From: Cnuibacter physcomitrellae
GTDB taxonomy: Bacteria > Actinomycetota > Actinomycetes > Actinomycetales > Microbacteriaceae
Reading direction: 5' to 3'
DNA: 64,000 nucleotides
Assembly: GCF_014640535.1 (NCBI RefSeq)
Contig: NZ_BMHD01000001.1
Location: forward strand, 1,986,214 to 2,050,213
This document shows, in pieces, positions 25,908 through 35,105 of the stretch (position 1 is its first letter; every line of letters starts with the position of its first letter). The position numbers and the translations under genes are program-made. A model generated the notes under the pieces. It saw nothing but the letters and a program-made list of their open reading frames with translations. It was not told the DNA's origin and made no database searches.

Positions 25908-26267
25908 CTACTCGCCGCGGTCGGCGGCGAGCAGGCGGCGCCAGTCCTCCGGGAGGCGCTCGGCGGGGCCGGGGGCGGTCTGCGACTCGGGGTGGCTCGT
26001 CGCGGGGGCGAGCTCGGGTCCGTCGTAGTACGCGTCGGTGGAGTAGTCCCAGAACCAGTCCTCGCCGGGCTCGAACGACTGGATGATCGGATGCCCGGTC
26101 TCGCGCCAGTGCGCGGTCGCGTGCTTCGCGAGGGAGTCGTCGCAGCATCCGACGTGGCCGCACTCGGCGCAGCGGCGGAGGTGCACCCACCAGCCGCCCG
26201 CCGCATCGCACTCCACACATCCGTTCCCGCTCGGCGGGACGTCGGTCCGCACTGCCGCATCCGTCAT
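25908..26267 (-). CDS. UBP-type zinc-finger protein
   Basis: 119 aa. Cys/His pattern CVECDAAGGWWVHLRRCAEC, GHVGCCDDSLAKHATAHW and TGHPIIQSFEPGEDW matches the ZnF_UBP domain, which in eukaryotes binds the free C terminus of ubiquitin and in actinobacteria occurs next to redox proteins. TAGGCT (26275-26280 in coding sense) lies seven bases before ATG 26267. It diverges from the cNMP/TrxR-like fusion gene, a recurring neighbourhood, so both may act together. Confidence 0.88.
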   Translation of the reverse strand: MTDAAVRTDVPPSGNGCVECDAAGGWWVHLRRCAECGHVGCCDDSLAKHATAHWRETGHPIIQSFEPGEDWFWDYSTDAYYDGPELAPATSHPESQTAPGPAERLPEDWRRLLAADRGE

Positions 26268-26356
26268 GCGGACGAGCCTAACCGTCGGAGGGGCTGTCGC
26301 GGCAGGCCCCGAGTGGGCCACCATCGAGGGAGACCACCCCGATCCCAGGAGGACCC

Positions 26357-28039
26357 ATGGGCGCCGAGCTGCTCGTCCCTGACGGAACCGATCCCGCCGT
26401 CGTGCGCGACGCCTTCCCGCGCGTGCCCGACGCCCTGCAGGAGCGGCTCGAGCACTACGGGACGCTGCGCGAGGTCGAGCCGGGCGAGGTGCTCTACCAG
26501 GCCGGACATCCGCTGCCCGGGCTGTACGTGGTCGAGACCGGAGCCGTCGAGATCCTCGGCTACAACTCCGACGCGACGGAGGAGACCGTGGTGCTCCGCT
26601 ACGGCCCGCATCACTTCGTCGGCGAGCTCGCGCTCCTCACCGGGCAGAAGTCGTTCACGACGGCGCGGGTGGCCGAGGCGGGCCGGCTGCGCCTGCTCGA
26701 CATGGACGAGTTCCGCCGGCTCATGGGCGAGGAGGCCAAGCTCTCCGACTTCCTGCTCCGCACCCTCGTCGCTCGGCGCGAGGTGCTGCGCACCGGCGTG
26801 GTGGCGCGCACGATCGAGATCGTCGGCGACCCGCGCTCGCGCTCGTCGCTGGCGCTCCGCACCTACGCAGCGCGGCAGCGCATCCCGCACCTCTGGATCG
26901 ACTCGGACAGCGACGAGGGATGCGCGCGGCTGGCCGCCGCCGGCATCGGCGTCGACGAGCTGCCCGTGGTGTTCAGCCCGAAGGGCATGTTCCGCCGCAC
27001 GAACCCCGGCGAGCTCGCGCAGAAGCTGGGTCTGACGTACCGGGGCGGATCGGGCCGGGTCGTCGACCTCGCCGTCGTCGGGGCCGGGCCGGCGGGCATG
27101 GCCGCGGCCGTCTACGGCGCCTCGGAGGGGCTCTCGACGATCGTGCTCGACTCGGTGAACGTCGGCGGACAGGCCGCGGCCAGCTCTCGGATCGAGAACT
27201 ACCTCGGCTTCCCGTCCGGCATCAGCGGCGAGAAGCTCCTCGAGAAGTCGGCGCTGCAGGCCGAGAAGTTCGGCGCCGAGATCTTCACGCCCTGCACGGT
27301 GGCGCGCCTCGACACCGAGTCCGGATCGCTGCAGCTCGAGCTCGACGACGGCACCTCGATCGAGCCGCGCGCCGTGATCGTGGCCACCGGCGCCCGCTAC
27401 CGCGCGCTCCCGCTCGACCGCTGGGACGAGTTCAAGGACTCGAGCATCTACTACGCCGCCACCGAGATGGAGGCGCGCAGCTGCGCATCCAAGCCGCTCG
27501 TGGTGGTGGGCGGGGCGAACTCGGCCGGGCAGGCGGCGCTCTTCCTCGCCGGACGCGGATCGCGCGTGACGATCGTCGTGCGCCACGACCTCGGCAAGGA
27601 CATGTCCGCGTACCTCGCCGACCGCCTGCACGCCGAGCCCGGGATCACGGTGCTGACCCACAGCGAGGTGACAGCCCTCCATGGAACGGATGCGCTGACG
27701 GCGGTCACGGTGACGGATGCGTCGGGCGCCGCGTCGGAGATCGACTGCGGCGGGCTGTTCTGCTTCATCGGGGCGTCGCCGTCCTCGTCGTGGCTCGACG
27801 GGATCGCGCTCGACGAGAAGGGCTTCGTGCTGACGGATGCGGAGCTGGCGTCGCGGGACGTGCTCGACGACACGTGGACCGGGCTGGGGCGCGATCCGCT
27901 GCCGTTCGAGACCAGCGTGCCGGGCGTGTTCGCGGTGGGCGACGTGCGCCGCGGCTCGATGAAGCGCGTCGCCGCCGCCGTGGGCGAGGGTGCGAGCGCC
28001 GTGCACTCTGTGCACCGCGCCCTCGGCCGCATGGCCTGA
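26357..28039 (+). CDS. cyclic-nucleotide-domain / thioredoxin-reductase-like fusion
   Basis: 560-aa flavoprotein. Residues about 1-130 form a cNMP-binding (CRP-like) domain (AGHPLPGLYVVETGAVEILG, HHFVGELALLTGQ); 150-225 look like a thioredoxin-fold spacer without a CxxC; 235-560 are a TrxR-like FAD/NAD(P) module with VVGAGPAGMAAAVYG, VVVGGANSAGQAALFLAG and FAVGDVR. The usual TrxR redox motif CxxC is absent: the site reads YYAATEMEARSC. So electrons probably go directly from flavin to a partner. AGGAGG precedes ATG 26357. Ligand and partner unknown; the divergent UBP finger protein is a candidate. Confidence 0.9.
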   Translation: MGAELLVPDGTDPAVVRDAFPRVPDALQERLEHYGTLREVEPGEVLYQAGHPLPGLYVVETGAVEILGYNSDATEETVVLRYGPHHFVGELALLTGQKSFTTARVAEAGRLRLLDMDEFRRLMGEEAKLSDFLLRTLVARREVLRTGVVARTIEIVGDPRSRSSLALRTYAARQRIPHLWIDSDSDEGCARLAAAGIGVDELPVVFSPKGMFRRTNPGELAQKLGLTYRGGSGRVVDLAVVGAGPAGMAAAVYGASEGLSTIVLDSVNVGGQAAASSRIENYLGFPSGISGEKLLEKSALQAEKFGAEIFTPCTVARLDTESGSLQLELDDGTSIEPRAVIVATGARYRALPLDRWDEFKDSSIYYAATEMEARSCASKPLVVVGGANSAGQAALFLAGRGSRVTIVVRHDLGKDMSAYLADRLHAEPGITVLTHSEVTALHGTDALTAVTVTDASGAASEIDCGGLFCFIGASPSSSWLDGIALDEKGFVLTDAELASRDVLDDTWTGLGRDPLPFETSVPGVFAVGDVRRGSMKRVAAAVGEGASAVHSVHRALGRMA

Positions 28040-28045
28040 GCAGGG

Positions 28046-28801
28046 TCAGCGGCGGGAGAGGAGGGAGGTGACCTTCAGGCGTCCGCTGTGGATCCAGACG
28101 TCGGAGTACTCGATCGGGCGGCCGTCGGCGAGGTAGGTCACCTGCTGCATGTACTGCACGGGCTCGCCCTCGGCGAGCTGCAGGGCGGCGGCCACCTCGC
28201 CGGAGGCGGGCTCGGCGCTGAAGGTGCGCCGGGCGGTGCCGATCTTCAGCCCGTAGCGGCCCTCGAGGGTGCCGAACAGGCTCTGCGAGCCGAAGTCGAC
28301 GTCGGCGATCCCCGGCGTGAGGTCCATCCGCACGAAGTTGTTGAGGAGGGTCACCGGTTCGCCGCCCGTCGACCGGAGGCGGGCCAGGCGGAGCACCTCG
28401 CCGCCGGCGGGCACATCGAGGAGCGCGGCCACCGGCCGCGGCGGGTCGATGACCTCGGTGGCGCGCACGGCGGTGTCGAAGACGATGCCCTGGTTCGAGA
28501 AGTCCTCCGACAGCGTGCTCAGCCGCTGCGCGATGGAGGGCTCGAACGTGGTGGAGGCGACGAACGTCCCCCGCCCGCGCACCTGCCGCAGCAGGCCCTC
28601 CTCGATCAGGGTGGTGAGCGCCCGGCGCAGCGTGCCGCGACTGACGCCCAGCTCGGCCGCCAGCTCGGGCTCGCTCTTCAGCCGGTAGTGGGCGGGCCAC
28701 TCCCCCGTCGCGATCCGGTTGCGGAGCGACCCCGAGATCTGCGCGTGGATCGCCACCGGCGCATCACGATCGATGCCCGGTGTGCTGGTGCCGCTGCTCA
28801 T
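28046..28801 (-). CDS. GntR-family regulator with UTRA domain
   Basis: 251-aa repressor: wHTH at about residues 20-80 (LRNRIATGEWPAHYRLKSE, ELGVSRGTLRRALTTLIEEG) and a UTRA ligand domain from about 100 on (RPVAALLDVPAGGEVLRLAR, PVQYMQQVTYLADGRPIEYS). It is the last gene of the sugar operon that starts at 34875 and presumably controls it from the operator region at 34890-34947, with a sugar phosphate as likely inducer (inference). Confidence 0.9.
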   Translation of the reverse strand: MSSGTSTPGIDRDAPVAIHAQISGSLRNRIATGEWPAHYRLKSEPELAAELGVSRGTLRRALTTLIEEGLLRQVRGRGTFVASTTFEPSIAQRLSTLSEDFSNQGIVFDTAVRATEVIDPPRPVAALLDVPAGGEVLRLARLRSTGGEPVTLLNNFVRMDLTPGIADVDFGSQSLFGTLEGRYGLKIGTARRTFSAEPASGEVAAALQLAEGEPVQYMQQVTYLADGRPIEYSDVWIHSGRLKVTSLLSRR

Positions 28802-28877
28802 GATCTCTCCTGATCCCCGCTCCCATCGTCCCCCGTCCGGCGTGCCCGACGCGCATCCGCGCCGGGCACCGCCCGGA

Positions 28878-29588
28878 TCAGTAGCTGACGGTCGACTCGT
28901 TCCCGGTGTCGGTGACGATCTGGATGCCCGCGCTCGTCCCCATGAGGACGGCCCCTGCCGCCAGGAGGGAGATGGCCTGAGGATAGCTCTTGATCGAGCC
29001 CGAGGCCTTCACCTGGACGCCGGGGCGGGCCCGCTCGACGAGGTAGCGGATGCTGTCCGGGTTCGCGGTCTCGATCGCGCCGCTCGAGGCGTTCTTGAGG
29101 AACGCGGCCCCGGCCTCCTGGGCGAGCTCGACCGCGGCCTCCTTCTCGGCCTCCGTCAGGAGCGGCAGCTCGAGCATCACCTTGACGGGGATGCCGCTGG
29201 CGCGGACGACGCCGGCGATGTCCTCGCGGAACTCGTCGTACATGCCGCTCTTGAGCCATCCGATCTGCACGCCCATGTCGAGCTGGGTCGCCCCCAGGCG
29301 CGCGATCTCGGCGGCCTCGGCCGCCTTGCCCGCGCTCGTCATCACGCCGACGGTCGGGAAGTCGAGGGCGGAGGCGATCCCGATGCCGGTGCCGGCGAGC
29401 TCGGAGGCGACGAGCGGCACCCACGAGGCCGGGACCATCGCCGCGTTGAAGCCGTACTCGACGGTCTCCTTCACGTGCGCGATCATCTCGTCGCGGGTGG
29501 TGCCCAGCTCGATCTTGGTGTGCTGGATGTACGGGGCGAGCTCCGCGGGCGTCAGGGTGATGTCGCCGGTGGTCGTGATGTCGGTCAC
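28878..29588 (-). CDS. deoC: DeoC-family aldolase (deoxyribose-phosphate aldolase-like)
   Basis: 236-aa class I aldolase of the DeoC/LacD fold. The Schiff-base Lys sits in VKASGSIKSY; a second conserved patch is KVMLELPLLT, and the start is ILHTKIEL-like (YIQHTKIEL). DERA splits 2-deoxyribose-5-phosphate into glyceraldehyde-3-phosphate and acetaldehyde. Located in a CUT2 operon with a ribokinase-type kinase, it suggests that deoxyribose, or another 2-deoxy or branched sugar, is a substrate. GTG 29588 is the best start; the ribosome site (AGAGAA) is weak. Confidence 0.8.
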   Translation of the reverse strand: MTDITTTGDITLTPAELAPYIQHTKIELGTTRDEMIAHVKETVEYGFNAAMVPASWVPLVASELAGTGIGIASALDFPTVGVMTSAGKAAEAAEIARLGATQLDMGVQIGWLKSGMYDEFREDIAGVVRASGIPVKVMLELPLLTEAEKEAAVELAQEAGAAFLKNASSGAIETANPDSIRYLVERARPGVQVKASGSIKSYPQAISLLAAGAVLMGTSAGIQIVTDTGNESTVSY

Positions 29589-29653
29589 TGGTGTTGTTCT
29601 CTTTCTCTGGGAGTCTCTGGGAGTTCGGATGGGGGCCGGTCGAGCGGATGCGC

Positions 29654-30109
29654 TCAGAGCTTGGAGGCGTAGTAGTCGGGCACGACGACGCCCTCGCCGC
29701 CGAACCATTTGGGCACGTCGACGCCGCAGATGAGGCCGATGTTGCCCCACGGCTCGAAGGCCCCGGTGCGCACGATGACCTTCGCCTCCCGGGCGACCTC
29801 GCTGAGCATCGCGGCGTGGGTGCGGGTGGTGAACTCGGCGTCGGTGAAGGTGCCCTGGAGCCACTCGTCGAGCCTCGGGTTGTTCGACACCACGTCGTCG
29901 GCGCGCACGACGCCCTCGACGATGATCTCGTCGGCGATGAGGCCGAGGACGGTGCGGAGGTCGGGGAGGTTCTCGGCGATCGCGAGGTCGATCCGGTGTG
30001 CGTCGCGCGGGATCGGGAACCCTGCGTCGACCACGAGGACGAGGTCGGTGTGACCGAGGGTGGCGAGTGCCCCGCTGAGCTGGGCGTTGAGGATGCCGTG
30101 GCGCTTCAT
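29654..30109 (-). CDS. rbsD: D-ribose pyranase
   Basis: 151-aa RbsD/FucU-family mutarotase that interconverts pyranose and furanose forms so the kinase can act. MKRHGILNAQLSGALATLGH with the catalytic His, VLVVDAGFPIP and the C-terminal VRTGAFEPWGNIGLICGV are diagnostic. It lies between the ATPase and the aldolase in the operon, with 29 bases before it. Confidence 0.93.
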   Translation of the reverse strand: MKRHGILNAQLSGALATLGHTDLVLVVDAGFPIPRDAHRIDLAIAENLPDLRTVLGLIADEIIVEGVVRADDVVSNNPRLDEWLQGTFTDAEFTTRTHAAMLSEVAREAKVIVRTGAFEPWGNIGLICGVDVPKWFGGEGVVVPDYYASKL

Positions 30110-30138
30110 GCTTGTTCTCCTGGGTGGGTGATGGGCTG

Positions 30139-31740
30139 TCAGGCCGCGGTCGAGGGGTGGCTGATCGCGCCGGTGGCGGCGGCCATGATCGACTCCTCCG
30201 TCGCCCCGGCGGAGTCGACCACGTCGACGACGCGGCCCTCCGACATGACGACGATGCGGTCGGTGATGGTGAGGAGCTCGGGCAGGTCGGACGACGAGCA
30301 CAGGATCGCCACGCCGCGGTCGGCGAGGGCGAACAGCTGCTCGTAGATCTCGGCCTTCGCCCCCACGTCGACGCCGCGGGTGGGCTCGTCGAGGATGAGG
30401 ACCCCCGGGTCGATGGCGATCCAGCGGGCGAGCATGGCCTTCTGCTGGTTGCCTCCGGAGAGGTTCGTGATCGGGGTGTCGAGCGTCGCGGTCTTCACGC
30501 GCAGCCGTTCCGTGAGCGTGCGGGCCTGGCGATCGAACGCCCCGCGGCGGACGAGGCCGACGCTGGTGAGCGCCTTCACGGTGAGCACCCCCACGTTCTC
30601 GGCGACGCTCATCGTGGTGAGCAGGCCCTGCGCCCGCCGCTCCCCGGGGACGAACCCGAGCCGCCGCTCGACGCTCGCGATCGGGTTGCGCTGGCCGTAG
30701 GGGGCGCCGAGCACCTCGACGGTGCCGCCCGTCCCCCGGTCGCCGCCGAAGATGTTGTGCAGCAGCTCGACCCGACCGCTGTCGGGCAGGCCGGCCACGC
30801 CGAGGATCTCGCCGGGCCGCACCTCGAGGTCGACCCCGAAGTGCCGTCTGCCCGACAGTCCGGTGACCTTGAGGGCCGGAGCGGCCGACTCGGCCTGCGC
30901 ATCCGACGTGCCCGGTGCATCCGACCCGCGCGGTGCATCCGACCCGGCTGGTGCCGCTGCAGCTGCGGCCGCGCGCTGCTCGGCGCGCGACGTGAACTGG
31001 CCGAGCTCGCGCCCCACCATCGCCGCCACCGCCTGGTCGGGCGTGACCTCGGATCGCCGCCAGGAGGCGACGTGCCGGCCGTCGCGGAGCACCTCGATGC
31101 GGTCCGCGAGCCGGAACACCTCGGGCATGCGGTGCGAGACGTAGACCATGGTCGTGCCCTTGGCCTTGAGGGTGTCCATGAGCGCGAAGAGGCGGTCCGA
31201 CTCGGCCGGCGTCAGCATCGCGGTGGGCTCGTCGAGGATGAGCACGCGGCAGTCGCGGGCGATCGAGCGGGCCACCACCACGAGCTGCTGCGTGGCGAGG
31301 TCGAGCTGGCGGACCGCCGTCGTCGGGTCGACGTGGAGGTCGAGCTCGGCGAGCAGCTCGGTCGCCCGGGCGAGCATCCTGCGCCGGGAGGGGAAGGCCC
31401 GGTTGCCCGGCTCGATCCCCGCGAGGATGTTCTCCGCGACCGATCGGTCCGGCAGCAGCGACAGCTCCTGCGGCACGATCGCGACGCCGTACCTGGTCAG
31501 CATCGTGCTGGGGTCGTAGGAGGTGACGGCCTCCCCGAAGACGGTGACGCTTCCTCCGCTCGGCGGCTGCAGGCCGGCGAGGATCTTGAGGAGCGTGGAC
31601 TTGCCCGCACCGTTCTCTCCGAGCAGGGCGGTCACCTCGCCCTCGGTGATGTCGAAGCTCACGTCCTGGAGCGCCCGGACCGGGCCGAAGCTCCGGCTGA
31701 GGTGCTCGATGCGGACGGCGAGCGGAGGAAGCGCGCTCAT
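30139..31740 (-). CDS. ribose-type ABC transporter ATP-binding protein
   Basis: 533-aa dual-ABC ATPase of the CUT2 importer (RbsA-like). Walker A GENGAGKST, Walker B LILDEPTAM in domain 1; LSGGNQQKAMLARW and LILDEPTRGVDVGAK in domain 2. An unusual Ala/Ser/Pro linker (about residues 265-300, with A-A-A-A runs and GSDAPRGSDAPGTSDA) joins the halves. ATG 31740 overlaps the stop of the binding-protein gene (ATGA). Confidence 0.93.
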   Translation of the reverse strand: MSALPPLAVRIEHLSRSFGPVRALQDVSFDITEGEVTALLGENGAGKSTLLKILAGLQPPSGGSVTVFGEAVTSYDPSTMLTRYGVAIVPQELSLLPDRSVAENILAGIEPGNRAFPSRRRMLARATELLAELDLHVDPTTAVRQLDLATQQLVVVARSIARDCRVLILDEPTAMLTPAESDRLFALMDTLKAKGTTMVYVSHRMPEVFRLADRIEVLRDGRHVASWRRSEVTPDQAVAAMVGRELGQFTSRAEQRAAAAAAAPAGSDAPRGSDAPGTSDAQAESAAPALKVTGLSGRRHFGVDLEVRPGEILGVAGLPDSGRVELLHNIFGGDRGTGGTVEVLGAPYGQRNPIASVERRLGFVPGERRAQGLLTTMSVAENVGVLTVKALTSVGLVRRGAFDRQARTLTERLRVKTATLDTPITNLSGGNQQKAMLARWIAIDPGVLILDEPTRGVDVGAKAEIYEQLFALADRGVAILCSSSDLPELLTITDRIVVMSEGRVVDVVDSAGATEESIMAAATGAISHPSTAA

Positions 31741-32774
31741 CAGCCCTCCACCGTGGCTTCGCCGATGTTCTCCAGCGTGATGAACTGGGCGCCCGTGTCG
31801 ACGCCCTCGATCGGGGTGCCGTCCTTGAGGAAGTCGTACAGCACCTTGACGGCCTGATAGCCCTGCTCCTCGGGGTTCTGGCTGATCGTGAACGAGACGA
31901 CCCCGTTCTTCACGAAGTCGGCGGTCTGCGGCAGCAGGTCGAAGCCGACCATGGTGATCTTGCCCGTGTTGCCGGACTGCTCGACCCACTTCGCCGCGGC
32001 GGTCGTGCTGCAGCAGTCGAGACCCGCGATGGCGACGACGCCGGACTGGCCCGACATGGTCGACTCGACCGTGTTGTAGGCGGCGTTCGGCTCGTTGCCG
32101 ACGTTCACCGGGCCCACGACCTCGAGAGCGGAGCCCTCCATGCCCGCCTCGAATCCGCTGAACCGGTCGTTCGACCAGCCCGCGCCCGTGTCGAGCGAGA
32201 ACACGACGACCTTGCCCGTGGCGCCGTCGCCGAGCACCTCGCGCAGCTGCTCCGACTCGGACTGGCCGGACGCCTTGAGGTCCTGACCCACGAAGCCCAT
32301 CTGCTTCGAGCCCGGGTTGTCGGTGTTGAAGGAGATGATCGGGATGCCCGCGTCGTACGCCTGAGCGATGACCGGCTTGAGGGCGTCGCTCGAGGCGCTC
32401 GAGACGGCCAGCGCATCCACCGACTGCTGCTGGATCAGGGTCTGCAGCTCCGAGACCTGCTTCGCGGCGTCGCCACCGGTGGGTCCGATCAGCTGCACGT
32501 CGGCGCCGAGCTCCTCACCCGCGCGCTCCATGCCCTTCGAGATCGGCGTCGCGAAGGCCAGCGACGGGTCGTGGTAGCTGAGCTTGATGCGCAGCGGGTC
32601 GCCGTTGTCGACGCGCTGCTGGATGTAGTCGGCGAGCTGGAAGCCGCCGTCGGCAGACGACGAGTCGCTGCCGTTGCCGGTCGTGATGGCGCCGCAGCCG
32701 CTGAGGGCGAGCGCGGCCGAAGCGACGAGCGCGCCTGTGACGAGCATCCGCTTGGTGAATCGGGTGAGGGACAT
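31740..32774 (-). CDS. ribose-type ABC transporter substrate-binding lipoprotein
   Basis: 344-aa periplasmic-binding-type protein; signal MSLTRFTKRMLVTGALV then lipobox LSGCG. The mature part holds the type I fold with ISFNTDNPGSKQMGFVGQD and VAIAGLDCCSTTAAAKW. AAAGGAG favours the second of two adjacent ATGs (32774). Provides sugar capture for the importer encoded around it. Confidence 0.92.
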   Translation of the reverse strand: MSLTRFTKRMLVTGALVASAALALSGCGAITTGNGSDSSSADGGFQLADYIQQRVDNGDPLRIKLSYHDPSLAFATPISKGMERAGEELGADVQLIGPTGGDAAKQVSELQTLIQQQSVDALAVSSASSDALKPVIAQAYDAGIPIISFNTDNPGSKQMGFVGQDLKASGQSESEQLREVLGDGATGKVVVFSLDTGAGWSNDRFSGFEAGMEGSALEVVGPVNVGNEPNAAYNTVESTMSGQSGVVAIAGLDCCSTTAAAKWVEQSGNTGKITMVGFDLLPQTADFVKNGVVSFTISQNPEEQGYQAVKVLYDFLKDGTPIEGVDTGAQFITLENIGEATVEG

Positions 32775-32824
32775 CATTACTCCTTTGTGGTGTCCGGATG
32801 TGATTGCAGGGTGGGTGGGACGAG

Positions 32825-33826
32825 CTACGCCTTGGTCTTCCGGCGGCGTTGCCAGGTGTCGGCGGCGACAGCGGCGACGATGACCAGACCGGTGACGACG
32901 GTCTGCCAGAAGGACGAGATGCCGTTGATGTTGAGGATGTTCTGCAGCAGACCGATGAAGAGGACGCCGATGATGGTGCCCCACATGGTCCCCGAGCCGC
33001 CGAACAGCGCGGCGCCGCCGATGATGACCGCGGAGATCACCGTGAGCTCGAGGCCCGTGCCGGTGACGCCCTGGACGTAGGACAGGAAGGACAGCCCGAG
33101 CACGCCGGAGATGCCCGCGGTGAGCCCGGAGAGCACGAAGGCGGTGAGCTTCACGCGCTTGACGTTGATGCCCACGAGGCGTGCCGCCTCCTGGTTGCCG
33201 CCCACCGCGTAGGTGTTGAAGCCGAGCCGCGAGCGCGACAGGAGCACGATCCCGATCGCGGCGATGACCGCGAAGATGATGAGCTGCATCGGGACGACGC
33301 CGAACAGGCGGCCCTGTCCGATGAGCGTGAACTCGGCCACGCCGGGCTGGTCGCTCGAGAGCGAGATCGGGGCGCCGTCGGAGATGAGCAGCGTGATGCC
33401 GCGGAAGACGCTCAGGCTGCCGAGGGTGACGATGAAGCTCGGCACGCCCAGCAGGACCACCGCCAGACCGTTCAGGATTCCCGCGGCCACCGCCACGAGG
33501 AGACCGATGAGGATCGCGAGCGGCCAGGCCACGCCGGCGGTGATCGCCATGCCCGTCGTGATGGCGGACAGGGCGTAGATCGAGCCGACCGAGAGGTCGA
33601 TCTCGCCGTTGATGATGACGAACGTGGCGCCGATCGCCATGATCCCGATCTGCGAGATCTGCTGGCCGACCGAGAGCAGGTTGCCGCTCTGCGCGAAGTT
33701 CGGCTGCAGTACGACGCCCAGGATGAACAGGAGCACGAGGGCGGCGAAGACGCCGGCCTCGCGGGCGTGCAGCAGCTTCCGGGGGTTGAAGGACGCCGAC
33801 CGCGTCGGTGCGGTGGTGGTGGTCAT
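32825..33826 (-). CDS. ribose-type ABC transporter permease
   Basis: 333-aa RbsC-family permease with about nine hydrophobic segments; GEIDLSVGSIYALSAI and GGNQEAARLVGINVKRVKL are the family's conserved loops. Start ATG 33826 overlaps the kinase stop (ATGA). A 50-base gap leads to the binding-protein gene. Confidence 0.94.
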   Translation of the reverse strand: MTTTTAPTRSASFNPRKLLHAREAGVFAALVLLFILGVVLQPNFAQSGNLLSVGQQISQIGIMAIGATFVIINGEIDLSVGSIYALSAITTGMAITAGVAWPLAILIGLLVAVAAGILNGLAVVLLGVPSFIVTLGSLSVFRGITLLISDGAPISLSSDQPGVAEFTLIGQGRLFGVVPMQLIIFAVIAAIGIVLLSRSRLGFNTYAVGGNQEAARLVGINVKRVKLTAFVLSGLTAGISGVLGLSFLSYVQGVTGTGLELTVISAVIIGGAALFGGSGTMWGTIIGVLFIGLLQNILNINGISSFWQTVVTGLVIVAAVAADTWQRRRKTKA

Positions 33827-34875
33827 GACGGGATTCCCCTCGTGGTGGTCTGGGTGCTCGGGTGCTCGTCCGCGCGCTCGTCGGCGGGGGTCGGGTGCTG
33901 GGCGGGGGTGCGCTCGGTCTCCGCGGCTTCGGCGGCTTCGGCGCGGGGCTCGGCGGCTTCTGCGCGGGTCTCGTCGCGGGTAGGGAGCTGGGCGCGGGTG
34001 GGGAGGGACGGGATGACGCCTGCGATGGTCACGGCGTGCGCTCCGGCGTGGGCGGCGTAGCGCGCGGCGTCGCCCAGCGACGCACCCTCGGCGAGGGCGA
34101 CGGCGAGGGCCGCGGTGAACGAGTCGCCCGCCCCCGTGGTGTCGACGACGTGCTCGACCGCGAGCGGCGCGATCTCCTCGACGCCCTCGTCGCTGCAGAG
34201 CAGGGCCCCCGCTCCCCCGCGGGTGAGGACGACCGCCCCGCCCGTCCGGGCGCGGAGCTGCTGCACCAGCTCGGCGTCGCCCAGGCCGTGGTCGGCGGGC
34301 AGGCCGAGCAGCACCGGAGCCTCGGTCTGGTTCGGGGTGATGACGTCGATCGACGTCCAGACGTCGTCGGGCAGCGGGCGGGCCGGTGCCGGGTTGAGCA
34401 GGGTGCGGGTCCCGCGTTCCCGACCGCTCCGGAGCGCCTGCACCACGGCCGACTCGGGGATCTCCATCGACACGACGAGGATGTCCGCCGCCTCGATCTC
34501 GTCGGCGAAGTCCGCCACGGACTCCGCACCGAGCTCGTCGAGTGCACCCGGCGCGATCGTGATGCGGTTCTCGCCCGAGGGCTCGACGAGGATGAAGCCG
34601 ACCATCGTCGGACGGGCGCCCGTGACGACGTGCGTCGCGTCGACGCCCTCCGCTCGCCAGAGCTCGCGCGCTGCGGCGCCGAAGGCGTCGTCTCCCACCG
34701 CGGTGAGGAGGGTCACGTCCGCACCGAGTCGTGCGGCGCCGATGGCCTGGTTCGACCCCTTGCCGCCGGGGCCCTCGTCGTACTCACCGCCGGTGAGCGT
34801 CTCGCCCGGGCCCGGGGCCTTCGGAACGCGCATCGTGAGGCCGGCACCGTAACTGCCGACGACTGCGATCTTCAT
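33823..34875 (-). CDS. rbsK: ribokinase-family sugar kinase
   Basis: 350-aa PfkB-family kinase phosphorylating ribose (or deoxyribose) at O5. GGKGSNQAIGAARLGADV near residue 40, NPAPARPLPDDV and the catalytic DTTGAGDSFTAALAVAL are present. A tail of about 50 residues rich in Ala, Glu and Pro follows the normal end (TIAGVIPSL) and is not part of the fold. First gene of the operon; ATG 34875 preferred over ATG 34887. Confidence 0.9.
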   Translation of the reverse strand: MKIAVVGSYGAGLTMRVPKAPGPGETLTGGEYDEGPGGKGSNQAIGAARLGADVTLLTAVGDDAFGAAARELWRAEGVDATHVVTGARPTMVGFILVEPSGENRITIAPGALDELGAESVADFADEIEAADILVVSMEIPESAVVQALRSGRERGTRTLLNPAPARPLPDDVWTSIDVITPNQTEAPVLLGLPADHGLGDAELVQQLRARTGGAVVLTRGGAGALLCSDEGVEEIAPLAVEHVVDTTGAGDSFTAALAVALAEGASLGDAARYAAHAGAHAVTIAGVIPSLPTRAQLPTRDETRAEAAEPRAEAAEAAETERTPAQHPTPADERADEHPSTQTTTRGIPS

Positions 34876-34889
34876 CGATCGGGACATCC

Positions 34890-34947
34890 TTGTCTATGAA
34901 CAACTGTGTACATGAGCACGTTATGTCCATAGATGTCCATATGTCAA
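34890..34947 (-). promoter_or_regulatory. promoter and GntR operator region of the sugar operon
   Basis: On the minus strand TTGACA (34942-34947) and TAACGT (34918-34923) form a -35/-10 pair with 18-base spacing. Between them lie two direct copies of TATGGACAT ten bases apart, and near the start an inverted TTGT-6-ACAA (34890-34903). The operon's own GntR protein is the likely binder. Confidence 0.65.
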
Positions 34948-34997
34948 GCGCACCCAGGCGCCCGCGGCCTCGGCGCGCCTCGCCTGGCGCCGTGATC

Positions 34998-35066
34998 CGC
35001 CTCGACACCGAAACGGGCCAGCCCCCTCGAATACGGCCGGACCTCGGCGGATTCGGTGTCGAGGCG
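34998..35066. repeat. 15-bp inverted repeat with GAATACGG in loop
   Basis: CGCCTCGACACCGAA (34998-35012) pairs perfectly with TTCGGTGTCGAGGCG (35052-35066). The loop includes TCGAATACGGCCGG, linking it to family A. Confidence 0.8.
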
Positions 35067-35105
35067 ACGGCGACATGTCGCCCCGCGGCCATGGCGCGTG
35101 CTTCA

